From: Arenimonas donghaensis DSM 18148 = HO3-R19
Lineage (GTDB): Bacteria > Pseudomonadota > Gammaproteobacteria > Xanthomonadales > Xanthomonadaceae
DNA: 64,000 nucleotides
Direction: 5' to 3'
NCBI RefSeq assembly: GCF_000743535.1
Contig: NZ_AVCJ01000001.1
Span: 1-64,000 of the forward strand
Position 1 is the stretch's first letter. Every line of letters begins with the position of its first letter. The notes below the pieces were generated by a model, which was given only the letters and a program-made list of their open reading frames with translations, ran no database searches and was not told the DNA's origin. Position numbers and translations under genes: made by a program. Shown piece after piece: positions 50,400 through 59,082 of this stretch.

Positions 50400-51106
50400 A
50401 CGGCGCCGCGGCCAATGTCAGCCAGGCCGAGCTCGACAAGTTCGGCGCCCTGGCGCGGCGCTGGTGGGACCCGCAGGGCCCGCAACGGCCGCTGCACGAA
50501 CTCAACCCGGCGCGCCTGGGCTACGTGCGCGAGCGGATCGACCTGGCCGGCGCCCGGGTCCTGGACGTCGGCTGCGGCGGTGGCCTGCTCAGCGAGGCGC
50601 TGGCGGCCGAAGGCGCCCGCACCACCGCGCTCGACCTCGCGCCCGAACTGATCGAGGTCGCCCGCCTGCACCTGCTCGAGTCCGGCCTGGACGTCGACTA
50701 CCGCCTGCAATCCGTCGAGTCGATGGCGGCGGAAATGCCCGGGCACTTCGACGCGATCACCTGCATGGAAATGCTCGAGCACGTCCCGGACCCGGCATCG
50801 GTGCTGCGCGCCTGCGCCCGCCTGCTCAAGCCCGGCGGCCGGTTGTTGCTCTCCACGCTCAACCGGACGCCGGCGGCATTCGCCCTGGCCATCGTCGGCG
50901 CTGAATACATCGCCCGCCTGCTGCCGCGTGGCACCCACGACTACAAGCAGTTCATCAAACCCTCCGAGCTCGGCGCCTGGCTGCGCGCGGCCGGCCTGTC
51001 CCTGCAGGACGTCAGCGGCCTGGCCTACGACCCGGTTCGGCGCAAGGCCTGGGTCGGCGGCCCGACGGCGGTGAACTACCTGGCCTGCGCGGTGAAACCG
51101 GAATGA
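50396..51106 (+). CDS. ubiG: Ubiquinone biosynthesis O-methyltransferase UbiG
   Basis: A 236-residue SAM-dependent methyltransferase that does both O-methylations of ubiquinone synthesis. Motif I is [16 protein letters not shown]; the N-terminal [20 protein letters not shown] and the post-motif region EMLEHVPDP and [12 protein letters not shown] are typical UbiG. The ATG overlaps the mtaD stop and the stop overlaps the next gene, so these three are translationally coupled. Confidence 0.96.
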   Translation: MNGAAANVSQAELDKFGALARRWWDPQGPQRPLHELNPARLGYVRERIDLAGARVLDVGCGGGLLSEALAAEGARTTALDLAPELIEVARLHLLESGLDVDYRLQSVESMAAEMPGHFDAITCMEMLEHVPDPASVLRACARLLKPGGRLLLSTLNRTPAAFALAIVGAEYIARLLPRGTHDYKQFIKPSELGAWLRAAGLSLQDVSGLAYDPVRRKAWVGGPTAVNYLACAVKPE

Positions 51107-51759
51107 GCCTGCCGCCGGCGGTGGTGCTGTTCGACCTCGACGGAACCCTGGTGGACAGCGCGCCCGACCTGGCCGCCGCCGCCAACCGGGTACTGGCCGA
51201 CCATGGCCGGCCGCCGGTGCCCTACGAACGCCTGCGCCAGGTCGTGTCCAAGGGCGGCCGTGCCATGCTGGCGGTGTCGTTCCCGGACCTGAGCGAACCG
51301 CAGCGCGAGCCGCTGCTGCCGGTGTTCCTGCGGTATTACGGCGAGGCCCTGGTCCGGGAAAGCACGCTGTTCGACGGGGTCGAGGCCTTGCTGGCGGCGC
51401 TGGACGCGCGCGGCATCCGCTGGGGCATCGTCACCAACAAGCCCGAAGGCCTGGCCCGCGGCGTCGTCGAAGGATTCGGCTGGCGCCGCCGTTGCGCGGT
51501 GCTGGTGGGCGGCGACACGCTGCCCACGCGCAAGCCCGACCCGGCCCCCCTGCTGCACGCCTGCGCGGCGCTGGACGTGGCACCGGCACGATGCCTCTAC
51601 GTCGGCGACGACCTGCGCGACGTCCAGGCCGCGCGTGCCGCCGGCATGCCGTGCGTGGCCGCCCTGTGGGGCTATCGCGAAGATGGCGACGATCCGCTGC
51701 GCTGGCAGGCCGACCACGTCTCGGCGCACGCCAGCCAGGTGCTGGAACACCTGCCGTGA
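51103..51759 (+). CDS. mupP: HAD phosphatase, MupP/phosphoglycolate phosphatase type
   Basis: A 218-residue haloacid dehalogenase phosphatase. Motif I is [13 protein letters not shown], motif II TNKPEG, motif [11 protein letters not shown], and motif [17 protein letters not shown]. It is usually labelled Gph, but the ubiG-linked copy in Pseudomonas is MupP, which dephosphorylates MurNAc-6-phosphate in peptidoglycan recycling; nagZ of the same pathway is in this window. The MupP role is inferred from position; phosphoglycolate is the alternative. Overlaps ubiG and the next gene. Confidence 0.88.
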   Translation: MSLPPAVVLFDLDGTLVDSAPDLAAAANRVLADHGRPPVPYERLRQVVSKGGRAMLAVSFPDLSEPQREPLLPVFLRYYGEALVRESTLFDGVEALLAALDARGIRWGIVTNKPEGLARGVVEGFGWRRRCAVLVGGDTLPTRKPDPAPLLHACAALDVAPARCLYVGDDLRDVQAARAAGMPCVAALWGYREDGDDPLRWQADHVSAHASQVLEHLP

Positions 51760-52523
51760 ACAGCCCGCGCACCGACGCGATCGAACACTTCGTGGCCAAA
51801 TGGCAGCGGCGCGAGCCGGAGATGGCCCAGGCCGAGGTCTTCTGCCCGCCGGCGCTGCGCCAGCGCTACCGCGCCTGGGGCGCGCTGCTGCATGAACTGC
51901 GCGAGGCCGCCTTCGAACTCTCCGACGCCCGCGTGGCCGAGGTGAAAGGGCAGTGGTGGGCGGAAGAGTTGCTGGGCCTGGCCGAAGGCCGCAGTCGCCA
52001 CCCGGTGACGGCGCCGCTGCGCGAAGTCACCGCACCCTGGCAGGCGCTGGTACACGCGCTGCTGGCCTTGCCGCAGCACGACGCGCGCCCTGGCGACACC
52101 CCGGCCGCGCTGGCCCGGCTGGCGCCGCTGGCCGCGGCGATCGCCGCCACCGAAGCCGGCGTGTTCGATGCCCGGCCGGCACCGCAGGACGCCGACGCGG
52201 TTGCCGTGCACCTGCTGCTGTTCCGCCTGCCCGAGGGCCTGGCCAGCGACGACCAGGCCGGCCTGCCGATGCGCCTGTTGGCGCGGCATGGACTCAGCGC
52301 CGCCGAGGTCGCGGCAGGGCAGGGTGACGCCCTGCTGCGCGACTGGGCGGCCGAACTGCTGGCGGCATCGCCGCCGGCGGATACGCACGACAGCCAGTTC
52401 CGTCGGCTGCGGACCGGCTTCGACCGTGCCCGGCTGGCCCGGTTGGCCAAGGGCCGCGGTTTCGATCCGCCGGGCCCCTTCGCCACCCTGCTGCGCGCCT
52501 GGCGACTGGCGCGCCGCCCCTGA
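51756..52523 (+). CDS. Squalene/phytoene synthase-like protein lacking the Asp-rich motif
   Basis: A 255-residue protein with the all-helical SQS/PSY family pattern: YRAWGALLHELREAAFELSD, VAEVKGQWWAEELLGLAEG and RHPVTAPLREV. The aspartate-rich DxxxD motifs that bind the prenyl diphosphate magnesium are not visible, so it is probably not a catalytic prenyl synthase. Similar short homologues behave as non-enzymatic relatives of NDUFAF6. The start is GTG 51756, overlapping the mupP stop as GTGA. The function in this operon is unknown. Confidence 0.78.
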   Translation: MNSPRTDAIEHFVAKWQRREPEMAQAEVFCPPALRQRYRAWGALLHELREAAFELSDARVAEVKGQWWAEELLGLAEGRSRHPVTAPLREVTAPWQALVHALLALPQHDARPGDTPAALARLAPLAAAIAATEAGVFDARPAPQDADAVAVHLLLFRLPEGLASDDQAGLPMRLLARHGLSAAEVAAGQGDALLRDWAAELLAASPPADTHDSQFRRLRTGFDRARLARLAKGRGFDPPGPFATLLRAWRLARRP

Positions 52524-52625
52524 AATGCAACGTTGCGTCGCGATGCCCTGAATGGGGCCCGGACTTGACGTAGCCTGCACTACCCCCCACCTAGCGTGTT
52601 CGCAATACCGGAAAGGAGAGCCACC

Positions 52626-53600
52626 TTGGCCCCGAGCAACCTCGACAACACCGCCCGCGTCCTGCCCGACGTGGCCAATGAACCCCGCGCCGCCCTGGCC
52701 GGCGCGCTGGACTGGGTGGGCATGGGCGAAATCGAGATGCCGGTGACGCTGGTCGGCGACGGCGGCCGGCAGTCCACCGCCGCCGCGCGGGTGAACGCCT
52801 TCGTCAACCTGGCCCAGCCGGACGTGCGCGGCATCCACATGTCGCGCCTGTACCTGCACGTGGACAAGTTGCTTTCCAGCGAACCGGCCACGCCGACGTC
52901 GCTGCGGCGGCTGCTCAAGGAGTTCCTCGACTCGCATGCGGGGCTGTCGGACCGGGCGATGGTGAGCCTGCGCTTCGAGCACCTGGTGCGGCGCCCGGCG
53001 CTGGCCAGCGACAACAGCGGCTGGAAGGCCTATCCGGTCACCATCACCGCGGTGATGGACCGGGGCCATTTCGCCGTGGAACTTGGGCTCTCGGTGGCGT
53101 ACTCGAGCACCTGCCCGTGCTCGGCGGCGCTGGCGCGCCAGCTCATCCAGGAACAATTCGAGGCTGATTTCGCAGCGGGCAAGCCGCTTGACCGCGACGC
53201 CGTCCTGGCCTGGCTGGGCACCGAGCAGGGCATCCGGGCGACGCCGCACAGCCAGCGCAGCCACGCCGAAGTCAAGCTGCGCCTGGTGCCTTCGTTCCAG
53301 GACTTCCCGGTCATCGATGCGATCGACCGCATCGAGGCCGCGCTCAAGACCCCGGTCCAGACCGCGGTCAAGCGCGTGGACGAACAGGCCTTCGCCCTGC
53401 TCAACGGACAGAACCTGATGTTCTGCGAAGACGCCGCGCGCCGGATCAAGGCGGCCCTGCAGGACGACGAGCGCATCAGCGACTTCTGGCTGCGCGCCTC
53501 GCACCTGGAAAGCCTGCATCCGCACGACGCCGTGGCCGTGGCCACCAAGGGCGTCGCCGGCGGCTATTCGGCACTGCCGGAAGGCCTGGCGCCGCGCTGA
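52626..53600 (+). CDS. folE2: GTP cyclohydrolase FolE2 (type IB)
   Basis: A 324-residue enzyme of the COG1469 family, which makes dihydroneopterin triphosphate from GTP for folate (and queuosine) synthesis without the strict zinc need of FolE. The catalytic cysteine region is AYSSTCPCSAALARQL, and the N-terminal start is PSNLDNTARVLPDV. I chose the TTG start at 52626 because AAAGGAG lies at 52612-52618, seven bases before it; the GTG at 52596 lacks this. In many bacteria FolE2 is zinc-regulated; a clear Zur box is not visible. It stands alone downstream of the mupP cluster. Confidence 0.93.
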   Translation: MAPSNLDNTARVLPDVANEPRAALAGALDWVGMGEIEMPVTLVGDGGRQSTAAARVNAFVNLAQPDVRGIHMSRLYLHVDKLLSSEPATPTSLRRLLKEFLDSHAGLSDRAMVSLRFEHLVRRPALASDNSGWKAYPVTITAVMDRGHFAVELGLSVAYSSTCPCSAALARQLIQEQFEADFAAGKPLDRDAVLAWLGTEQGIRATPHSQRSHAEVKLRLVPSFQDFPVIDAIDRIEAALKTPVQTAVKRVDEQAFALLNGQNLMFCEDAARRIKAALQDDERISDFWLRASHLESLHPHDAVAVATKGVAGGYSALPEGLAPR

Positions 53601-53621
53601 CGCGGCGCCCGGTGCCTGGGG

Positions 53622-55172
53622 CTAGTTGCAGTCCAGGCCGGTGGTACGACCCAGGCGCTCGAGGTTGAGCACCTGGGTGCCGTCGGTGCCTGCGAGCTCG
53701 GCCACCGCGACCTCGCAGCTCACCCAGGTGATGCGGGCCTGGCCCCAGGTCGGCCGCTGGATCGCCGCCGGGTCGAGGCCATTGAAGCGGCCGCCGCGGG
53801 TTTCGTAGAGGTCGAAGGTGATTTCCTGGCCGAAGTCCCAGGCCCCGTCACGCTGGCCGACCAGGAAGATGTTGTCGCCGTTGTCGCGATGGCCGTAGAA
53901 GAACAGTAGCGCGGTATTGCCGTTGATCCACTGCAGCTCGAAGCCCTGGCCCGATGTGGCGGGTTCGAACCAGGCGCCGATCAGTCCGCGCATGTCGGCG
54001 ATGGCGGTGGTGGTGTCGCCGACGCGGAAGAAATGCCGCTTCGTCTCGCCCTGGTAGGTGGCCTCGAAGGTCCACTGGCCGTGGGGCGCGTTGGCGGGTA
54101 GCTGGTTGTTCCAGTACCAGTAGCTGGCGTTGTAGACCGAGGGCGCTCCCTGGTCGGCCGAATCGAAGTTCCAGGCGGTGAATACGCTCTGGTCCGGTCG
54201 CAGCACCCGGAACTGGGTGACCTGGCCGCGCGCCTGGTCGCGGTAGGCCGCCAGCAGCGTGATCGGATCGCCCGGCTGGAAGTGGTCCTTGTAGCGCGGC
54301 ACGTCGGTGTTGTGCTGGATCACGCCCACCTGCGGGCAGCCCAGCAGGGTGGGTGCGGCGGCGTGGGTGGAAACCTGGTTGATCTTCGAATCGCGGTAGG
54401 GACGCTGGTCGAGCCAGCCGGACGCGACGTTGTTGCAGGCGCCGGTGTGCGGCTCGATGACCGCCGCACCGGCGGTTTCGTTGGCGCGGATCTCCAGGTG
54501 CAGGTGGGGGCCGGTCGAGATGCCGGAGCTGCCGACCTTGCCGATGACTTCACCCGCGGCGATCGCCGAGCCGATCGGGCGCGTGGTCACCGACCCGGTC
54601 TTGAAGTGCAGGTAGCGCGCGACGGTGCCGTCGGCATGCAGGATGATCGCGTAATTGGCCGTGTCGGGCGCGTTCAACGAGCACGAACGGTCGTTGTTGC
54701 CGTCGCCGCGGCCGACCAGGGTGCCCGGTGCGACGGCGCGGACGTCCACCACGCCCCCGTCCATCAGGTGCCAGGCGAAGGGCCAGATGAAATAGTCGAT
54801 GCCCCGGTGGTTGTAGCCGCTGTTGGTGTCGTAGCTGCGGGTGCCGCAGGTGTAGTCCTGGACCCGGTTCGGGTAGGCCGCATCCAGGTCGACGTAGTTG
54901 GAGATGCCATGCAGGTCGGTGCCGGCACCGTCCACCGGGCCCAAGGGCCAGACCAGGCCCGCCACCTTGGGCCGCGCCTGGGGCAGGCGGCCCTCGCTGC
55001 GCAGGCGGGCGATGTTGGCGATGGTTTCCTCGGCCAGGCGGGCGTCCATGGCGGCGCTCACGTGGTCGGCGATATCACCGTCTTCCAGCGCGTGGCCGCC
55101 ATCGGGCCGCGTGGCCTGCGCAGGCATCGCCAGCAAGGCGGCGAGGGCGAGAAAGGCGAGGCTGCGCATCAT
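53622..55172 (-). CDS. Secreted M23 (LytM) peptidase, tandem paralogue 1
   Basis: A 516-residue exported protein (signal to about residue 20, MPAQA). The M23 domain has ligands H122 and D126 in HRGID and H223, H225 in PHLHLE, with YLHF (H189) between, so the zinc site is complete. A cysteine pair (C109, and C164 region) may form disulfides. After it comes a beta-rich part (YKDHFQPGDPITLLAAYRD) and a C-terminal module (GAWFEPATSGQGFELQW to VLNLERLGRTTGLDCN) also present in the next gene. AGAGGA precedes ATG 55172. The family cleaves peptidoglycan crosslinks or other Gly-rich peptides. Confidence 0.88.
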   Translation of the reverse strand: MMRSLAFLALAALLAMPAQATRPDGGHALEDGDIADHVSAAMDARLAEETIANIARLRSEGRLPQARPKVAGLVWPLGPVDGAGTDLHGISNYVDLDAAYPNRVQDYTCGTRSYDTNSGYNHRGIDYFIWPFAWHLMDGGVVDVRAVAPGTLVGRGDGNNDRSCSLNAPDTANYAIILHADGTVARYLHFKTGSVTTRPIGSAIAAGEVIGKVGSSGISTGPHLHLEIRANETAGAAVIEPHTGACNNVASGWLDQRPYRDSKINQVSTHAAAPTLLGCPQVGVIQHNTDVPRYKDHFQPGDPITLLAAYRDQARGQVTQFRVLRPDQSVFTAWNFDSADQGAPSVYNASYWYWNNQLPANAPHGQWTFEATYQGETKRHFFRVGDTTTAIADMRGLIGAWFEPATSGQGFELQWINGNTALLFFYGHRDNGDNIFLVGQRDGAWDFGQEITFDLYETRGGRFNGLDPAAIQRPTWGQARITWVSCEVAVAELAGTDGTQVLNLERLGRTTGLDCN

Positions 55173-55234
55173 GGTGGGGTTCCTCTGGATCCTTGCGGCG
55201 ATCATACGCCGCGTAGCGGCGCCGGGCCGGGCGA

Positions 55235-56788
55235 TCACTGGCAGTCCAGGCCGTCGGTGCGGCCGAGCCGTTCGAGATTGAGCACCTGGGTGCCATCGAT
55301 GCCGTCGAGTTCGGCCACCGCGGTTTCGCAGTTGACGAACGTGATGCGCGCCTGGCCCCAGGCCGGGCGGGTGATGTCGTCGGGGTCCAGGCCGGTGAAG
55401 CGGCCACCGAGCGTCTGGTAGAGGTCGAACACCACTTCCTGGCCGAAATCGAAGCGGCCGTCGCGCTGGCCGAGCACGAAGAAATTGCGGCCATCGTCGT
55501 GGTGTCCGTAGAAGAACAGCAGCGCCGTCTGGTCGTTGAGCCAATGCAGTTCGAAGCCCTGGCCCGATGTCGCCGGTTCGTACCAGGCGCCGACCAGGCC
55601 ACGCATGTCGCCGATGGCGCTGGTGGTGTTGCCCACGCGGAACGCATGGCGCGTGGTCGTGCCCTGGAACTGCACCTCGTAGGTCCACAGTCCGTGCCGC
55701 GCGTCGGCCGGCAGCAGGTGGCTCCAGGTCCAGTAGCCGCCCGTTACGTAGTCGGTGGTCACCTCGGGGTCGTTGGCGGTGTCGAAACTCCAGCTGGCGA
55801 ATACCTGGCCATCGGCGTCGATGACCCGGAACTGGCTGGCCTGGCCGCGCTGCAGGTCGCGATAGGCCGCCAGGAAGGTCATCGACTCGCCGGGCTGGAA
55901 GCGGTCCTTGAACCGCGCGATCTCGGTGGTGTCCGGACAGGTGGGGTAGTGCGGGTCGGCGGAGTGCGTGGACAGCCTGAGCAGCCGGGGCTCGCGGTAG
56001 GGACGTTGGTTCGCCCAGGTCGAGGCGCTGGCGTTGCAGGCGCCCTGGTGGGCTTCGATCACCGGGGCGTTGACGTGGTTGGTGGCGCGCAGTTCGAAGT
56101 GCAGGTGCGGCAGCTTGGAAATGCCCGAACTGCCGACCTTGCCGATCACCTCGCCGGCGGCGATGGCGCTGCCGATGGGACGCGGGGTGACCGAGCCGCG
56201 TTTCATGTGCAGGTAGCGGGCGATGCTGCCGTCGGCGTGCAGCACGATCACGTAGTTGGCGTTGTCCGGGCCGTCCCAGTTGCAGGCGCGGTCGCTGGCG
56301 CCGTCGCGCTTTTCGATCAGGGTGCCCGGCGCCGCCGCGCGGATGTCCACCGGCGCGTTGTCCATCAGGTGCCAGGGAAACGGCCAGGGGATGTAGTCGA
56401 TGCCGCGGTGGTTGTAGCCGGCCGCGGTGTCGTAGGTGCGCGTGCCGCAGGTGTAGTCGCGCAGCTGGCCGGGAAAGGCCGGGTTGAGGTCGACGAATCC
56501 CGAGGTCGCGTGCCATTCGGCGGCCGGCCCGGTGGCGGGACCCATCGGCCAGACCAGGCCGGACACCTTGGCGGCGGACTTGGCGGGCAGGCGGCCTTCG
56601 CGGCGCAGCATTTCGATGTTGCGGTCCACGGCCTCGACCATCCGGCGGTCGAGTTCGGCGGGGACGTGGTCCATGGCCGGTTCGGCGTCCAGCAGCTGGC
56701 GTCCCTGCGGCGTGGTGGCCGCGACCGGCGAGGCCAGGGCGGCCAGCAGGGCGCCCAGGGCCAGCAGACGGGGGAGTGCGGGACTCAT
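55235..56788 (-). CDS. Secreted M23 (LytM) peptidase, tandem paralogue 2
   Basis: A 517-residue exported protein, signal to about residue 24 (ASPVAA). The zinc ligands H127 and D131 in HRGID and H228, H230 in PHLHFE are intact, with YLHM (H194). The C-terminal module GAWYEPATSGQGFELHW to VLNLERLGRTDGLDCQ is nearly the same as in the downstream gene at 53622, so the two are a tandem duplication with 62 bases between. AGGAG lies seven bases before ATG 56788. Substrate unknown; both could be secreted bacteriolytic or cell-wall enzymes. Confidence 0.88.
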   Translation of the reverse strand: MSPALPRLLALGALLAALASPVAATTPQGRQLLDAEPAMDHVPAELDRRMVEAVDRNIEMLRREGRLPAKSAAKVSGLVWPMGPATGPAAEWHATSGFVDLNPAFPGQLRDYTCGTRTYDTAAGYNHRGIDYIPWPFPWHLMDNAPVDIRAAAPGTLIEKRDGASDRACNWDGPDNANYVIVLHADGSIARYLHMKRGSVTPRPIGSAIAAGEVIGKVGSSGISKLPHLHFELRATNHVNAPVIEAHQGACNASASTWANQRPYREPRLLRLSTHSADPHYPTCPDTTEIARFKDRFQPGESMTFLAAYRDLQRGQASQFRVIDADGQVFASWSFDTANDPEVTTDYVTGGYWTWSHLLPADARHGLWTYEVQFQGTTTRHAFRVGNTTSAIGDMRGLVGAWYEPATSGQGFELHWLNDQTALLFFYGHHDDGRNFFVLGQRDGRFDFGQEVVFDLYQTLGGRFTGLDPDDITRPAWGQARITFVNCETAVAELDGIDGTQVLNLERLGRTDGLDCQ

Positions 56789-56837
56789 GCGCGGGCTCCT
56801 GGCGACTGACGATCCAAGCATACGCCTCCCGCCGCGC

Positions 56838-57725
56838 TCATTCAGGCGGGGATGTCCCGAGCGTGCCGGCGGTTGCGGGCCATTTTTCCAGCACGGCCCG
56901 CGGATCCACGCGCACGCCGAACCAGTTCATGCCCCAATGCATGTGCGGGCCGGTGGCGCGGCCGGTCGCGCCCACCAGGCCGATGACCTGGCCGGCCTCG
57001 ATCCGGTCGCCGACCGCGACGTCGATGCGGCTCAGGTGCAGGAAATTCGAGCTGACGCCGTGGCCGTGGTCGAGCAGCACGGTGCCGCCGGTCAGGTACA
57101 GGTCGGCGTCGGCGAAGGTGACCACGCCGGCCGCCGGCGCACGGATCGGCGTGCCCGAGGGTGCGGCGACGTCCAGGCCCGAGTGCGGTGAGCGCGGCGT
57201 GCCGTTGTAGATGCGCTGGCTGCCATAAACACCGCTGACGCGGCCCTTGAGCGGCCACTCGAAACCACTGGCGAAGTCGCTGCGGTCGTCGTCGCGCTCG
57301 CGGGCGGCGACCACGCCGGCCTGCTCGCGGGCGATGCGCGCGGCGATGGCCGGGTCCGGGGTGACGGTCTGCTGCGGGACGCCGTCCACGCGCTCGATCT
57401 TCCACTCGCGCCTGGTCACGGCCCGCTGGGCGGTTTCAAGGCGGCCATCGGGCAATTTCACCACCAGGCTGACCGGGCCCGCTTCGTCGCGACCGACGCC
57501 GAAGACGAAGCGTCCTTCCGGGTCCACGCGCAGCGTCGTGTCACCGTACGCGACCTCGCTGCCGGGCACGGTGCGGCCGATCACCAGGTCGCCCTGGGCG
57601 ACGGCATCGGGCAGCTGCACGGGACTGGCGGCTGCGCCGGCCGCGAGCAGGGCCAGCAGCGCGAACAGCGGCCACAGCAGGGCGCGATCGATGGCGGGGA
57701 GGTCCGGCAGGCGCGACGGCTTCAT
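56838..57725 (-). CDS. M23 peptidase (LytM domain, NlpD/MepM-like)
   Basis: A 295-residue exported or membrane-anchored peptidase. An N-terminal hydrophobic segment (about 17-35) leads to a beta-rich pro-domain ([22 protein letters not shown]) and the LytM domain: [11 protein letters not shown] (H-x3-D), [15 protein letters not shown] and [12 protein letters not shown] (H-x-H). All zinc ligands are seen. The product resembles envelope endopeptidases used in cell growth more than the larger tandem pair. Its ATG overlaps the yidD stop. Confidence 0.9.
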   Translation of the reverse strand: MKPSRLPDLPAIDRALLWPLFALLALLAAGAAASPVQLPDAVAQGDLVIGRTVPGSEVAYGDTTLRVDPEGRFVFGVGRDEAGPVSLVVKLPDGRLETAQRAVTRREWKIERVDGVPQQTVTPDPAIAARIAREQAGVVAARERDDDRSDFASGFEWPLKGRVSGVYGSQRIYNGTPRSPHSGLDVAAPSGTPIRAPAAGVVTFADADLYLTGGTVLLDHGHGVSSNFLHLSRIDVAVGDRIEAGQVIGLVGATGRATGPHMHWGMNWFGVRVDPRAVLEKWPATAGTLGTSPPE

Positions 57726-57988
57726 TCGGGGTCTTTTTCCTGGTTCCAGGTCTCGGGGACCGGGTCGGGTCCGCCAGGGTGGAGGGGGTGGCACCTGGCG
57801 ATGCGCCTGGCGCCGAGCCAGCCGCCGCGCAGCACGCCGAAGCGTTCGATCGCCTCCATCGTGTAGCTCGAACAGCTGGGATAGAAGCGACAACGCTGGC
57901 CCAGCAGGGGGCTGATGGCCACCTTGTAGCCACGAAGCAGCAGGAGGACGGGTTTTTTCACTGATTGCGCCGGCGGAGCCACCGGCAT
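57722..57988 (-). CDS. yidD: Membrane protein insertion efficiency factor YidD
   Basis: An 88-residue amphipathic protein of the inner-membrane face that aids YidC-dependent insertion. The family core [21 protein letters not shown] is complete, and the C-terminal [13 protein letters not shown] is typical. The usual rnpA-yidD-yidC order is not seen here; it heads a peptidase gene instead. The start may be ATG 57988 or the GTG at 57961 ([13 protein letters not shown]). Confidence 0.93.
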   Translation of the reverse strand: MPVAPPAQSVKKPVLLLLRGYKVAISPLLGQRCRFYPSCSSYTMEAIERFGVLRGGWLGARRIARCHPLHPGGPDPVPETWNQEKDPE

Positions 57989-57992
57989 AAGG

Positions 57993-58021
57993 TTGCTGCT
58001 GGAGAAGGACTAGGCTATAAC
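57993..58021 (+). promoter_or_regulatory. Candidate sigma-70 promoter of the dksA-like gene
   Basis: TTGCTG (57993-57998) and TATAAC (58016-58021, 5/6 to -10) are exactly 17 bases apart. The start codon follows 41 bases downstream. Confidence 0.55.
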
Positions 58022-58062
58022 ACGCCGCCTTCGAGCCTCAAGGAAAGAGAGGAATTGCCCTA

Positions 58063-59022
58063 GTGGCCGCTAAGAAACCAACCAAGAAGGCCGGCAAGCC
58101 GGCCGCCAAGAAGCCCGCCAAGGCGGCCAAGTCCTCCAAGTCCGCCAAGAAGCCGGCGGCAAAGGCCAAGGCGCCTGCCAAGAAGGCCGCCAAGCCGGCC
58201 GCAAAGCCGGTGAAGAAGGCGGCTGCCAAGGCCAAGCCGGTCAAGAAGGCCGCTGCCAAGGTCGCCAAGAAGGTCACCAAGGTCGTCAAGAAGGCCGCCA
58301 AGGCGGTCAAGCCGGCCGCCAAGCCGGTCAAGAAGGCGCCTGCCAAGCCGGCCAAGAAGGCTGCGAAGCCGGCTGCGAAGCCGGCCAAGAAGGCCGTCGC
58401 CAAGCCGGCGCCGAAGGTTGCGCAAAAGCCTGCCGCCAAGGCCGTGGCCAAGCCAGCGTCCAAGGCCCCGGCCAAGCCGGTCGCCAAGGCCGTGCCGCCG
58501 CCCGCCCCGGCCGTCAAGCCGGTCCGGCGCAGCAGTGGCGTCGTGGCTGGCTACGTCAAGCCGACCACCCCGCGTCCCGAGCGCATCAAGCCGGCGACTT
58601 CGCGGGCTGTCCGGGTGGACCTGCCGGCCGGCTACAAGCCCAGCAACAAAGAGGAATACATGGGCCCGATGCACCTGGAGTACTTCCGCCAGCGCCTGCT
58701 GCAGTGGAAGGAAGACCTGGTGGAGGAGTCCAAGCAGACCATCGAGAACCTCAAGGAAGAAGTGCGTGACGTCGGCGACGAAGCCGAGCGCGCCAGCCGT
58801 GAGTCCGAGAACAGCCTGGAATTGCGCACCCGCGACCGCTATCGCAAGCTGATCAGCAAGATCGACAGCACGCTCAAGCGCATCGAGGACGGCAGCTACG
58901 GCTATTGCGTGGACACCGGCGAAGAGATCGGCCTCGAGCGCCTCGAAGCCCGCCTCACCGCCGAGCGCACCATCGACGCCCAGGAGCGCTGGGAACACCG
59001 CCAGAAACAAATGGGCGAGTGA
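58063..59022 (+). CDS. dksA: DksA-like RNA polymerase factor with H1-like Lys/Ala/Pro N-terminal tail
   Basis: A 319-residue protein. Residues 1 to about 150 are a Lys/Ala/Pro repeat tract (units such as KPAAKPVKKA) resembling histone H1 or AlgP. The C-terminal about 115 residues are DksA-like: coiled coil, then the tip motif DxxDxA at D236, D239, A241, then LRTRDRYRKLISKIDSTLKRIEDGSYGYC. Only one of the zinc-finger cysteines remains (C282), so this is a cysteine-poor form that may not depend on zinc or redox. In the family it acts with ppGpp in the RNA polymerase secondary channel. The start is GTG 58063 with AGAGAGGA upstream. A terminator follows. Confidence 0.88.
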   Translation: MAAKKPTKKAGKPAAKKPAKAAKSSKSAKKPAAKAKAPAKKAAKPAAKPVKKAAAKAKPVKKAAAKVAKKVTKVVKKAAKAVKPAAKPVKKAPAKPAKKAAKPAAKPAKKAVAKPAPKVAQKPAAKAVAKPASKAPAKPVAKAVPPPAPAVKPVRRSSGVVAGYVKPTTPRPERIKPATSRAVRVDLPAGYKPSNKEEYMGPMHLEYFRQRLLQWKEDLVEESKQTIENLKEEVRDVGDEAERASRESENSLELRTRDRYRKLISKIDSTLKRIEDGSYGYCVDTGEEIGLERLEARLTAERTIDAQERWEHRQKQMGE

Positions 59023-59045
59023 TCCAGGTCGCGCCTTGAGTCAGG

Positions 59046-59076
59046 AAAAAGCCCCGGGAAACCGGGGCTTTTTTTT
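59046..59076 (+). terminator. Rho-independent terminator of the dksA-like gene
   Basis: GCCCCGG (59051-59057) and CCGGGGC (59062-59068) with a GAAA loop, flanked by A5 and followed by eight T residues. The A/T flanks make it able to work for the minus-strand DUF885 transcript as well. Confidence 0.92.
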
Positions 59077-59082
59077 GGTCCG

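Noticed and set aside
52521-52545. Possible Zur box beginning GAAATG before folE2
   Set aside because: Only the first half-site resembles the Zur consensus; the second half does not match, and the region is GC-rich.
58063-58500. Short direct repeats that could look like a repeat array
   Set aside because: They encode in-frame Lys/Ala/Pro units of the DksA-like tail and have no regular spacers, so they are protein repeats and not CRISPR.
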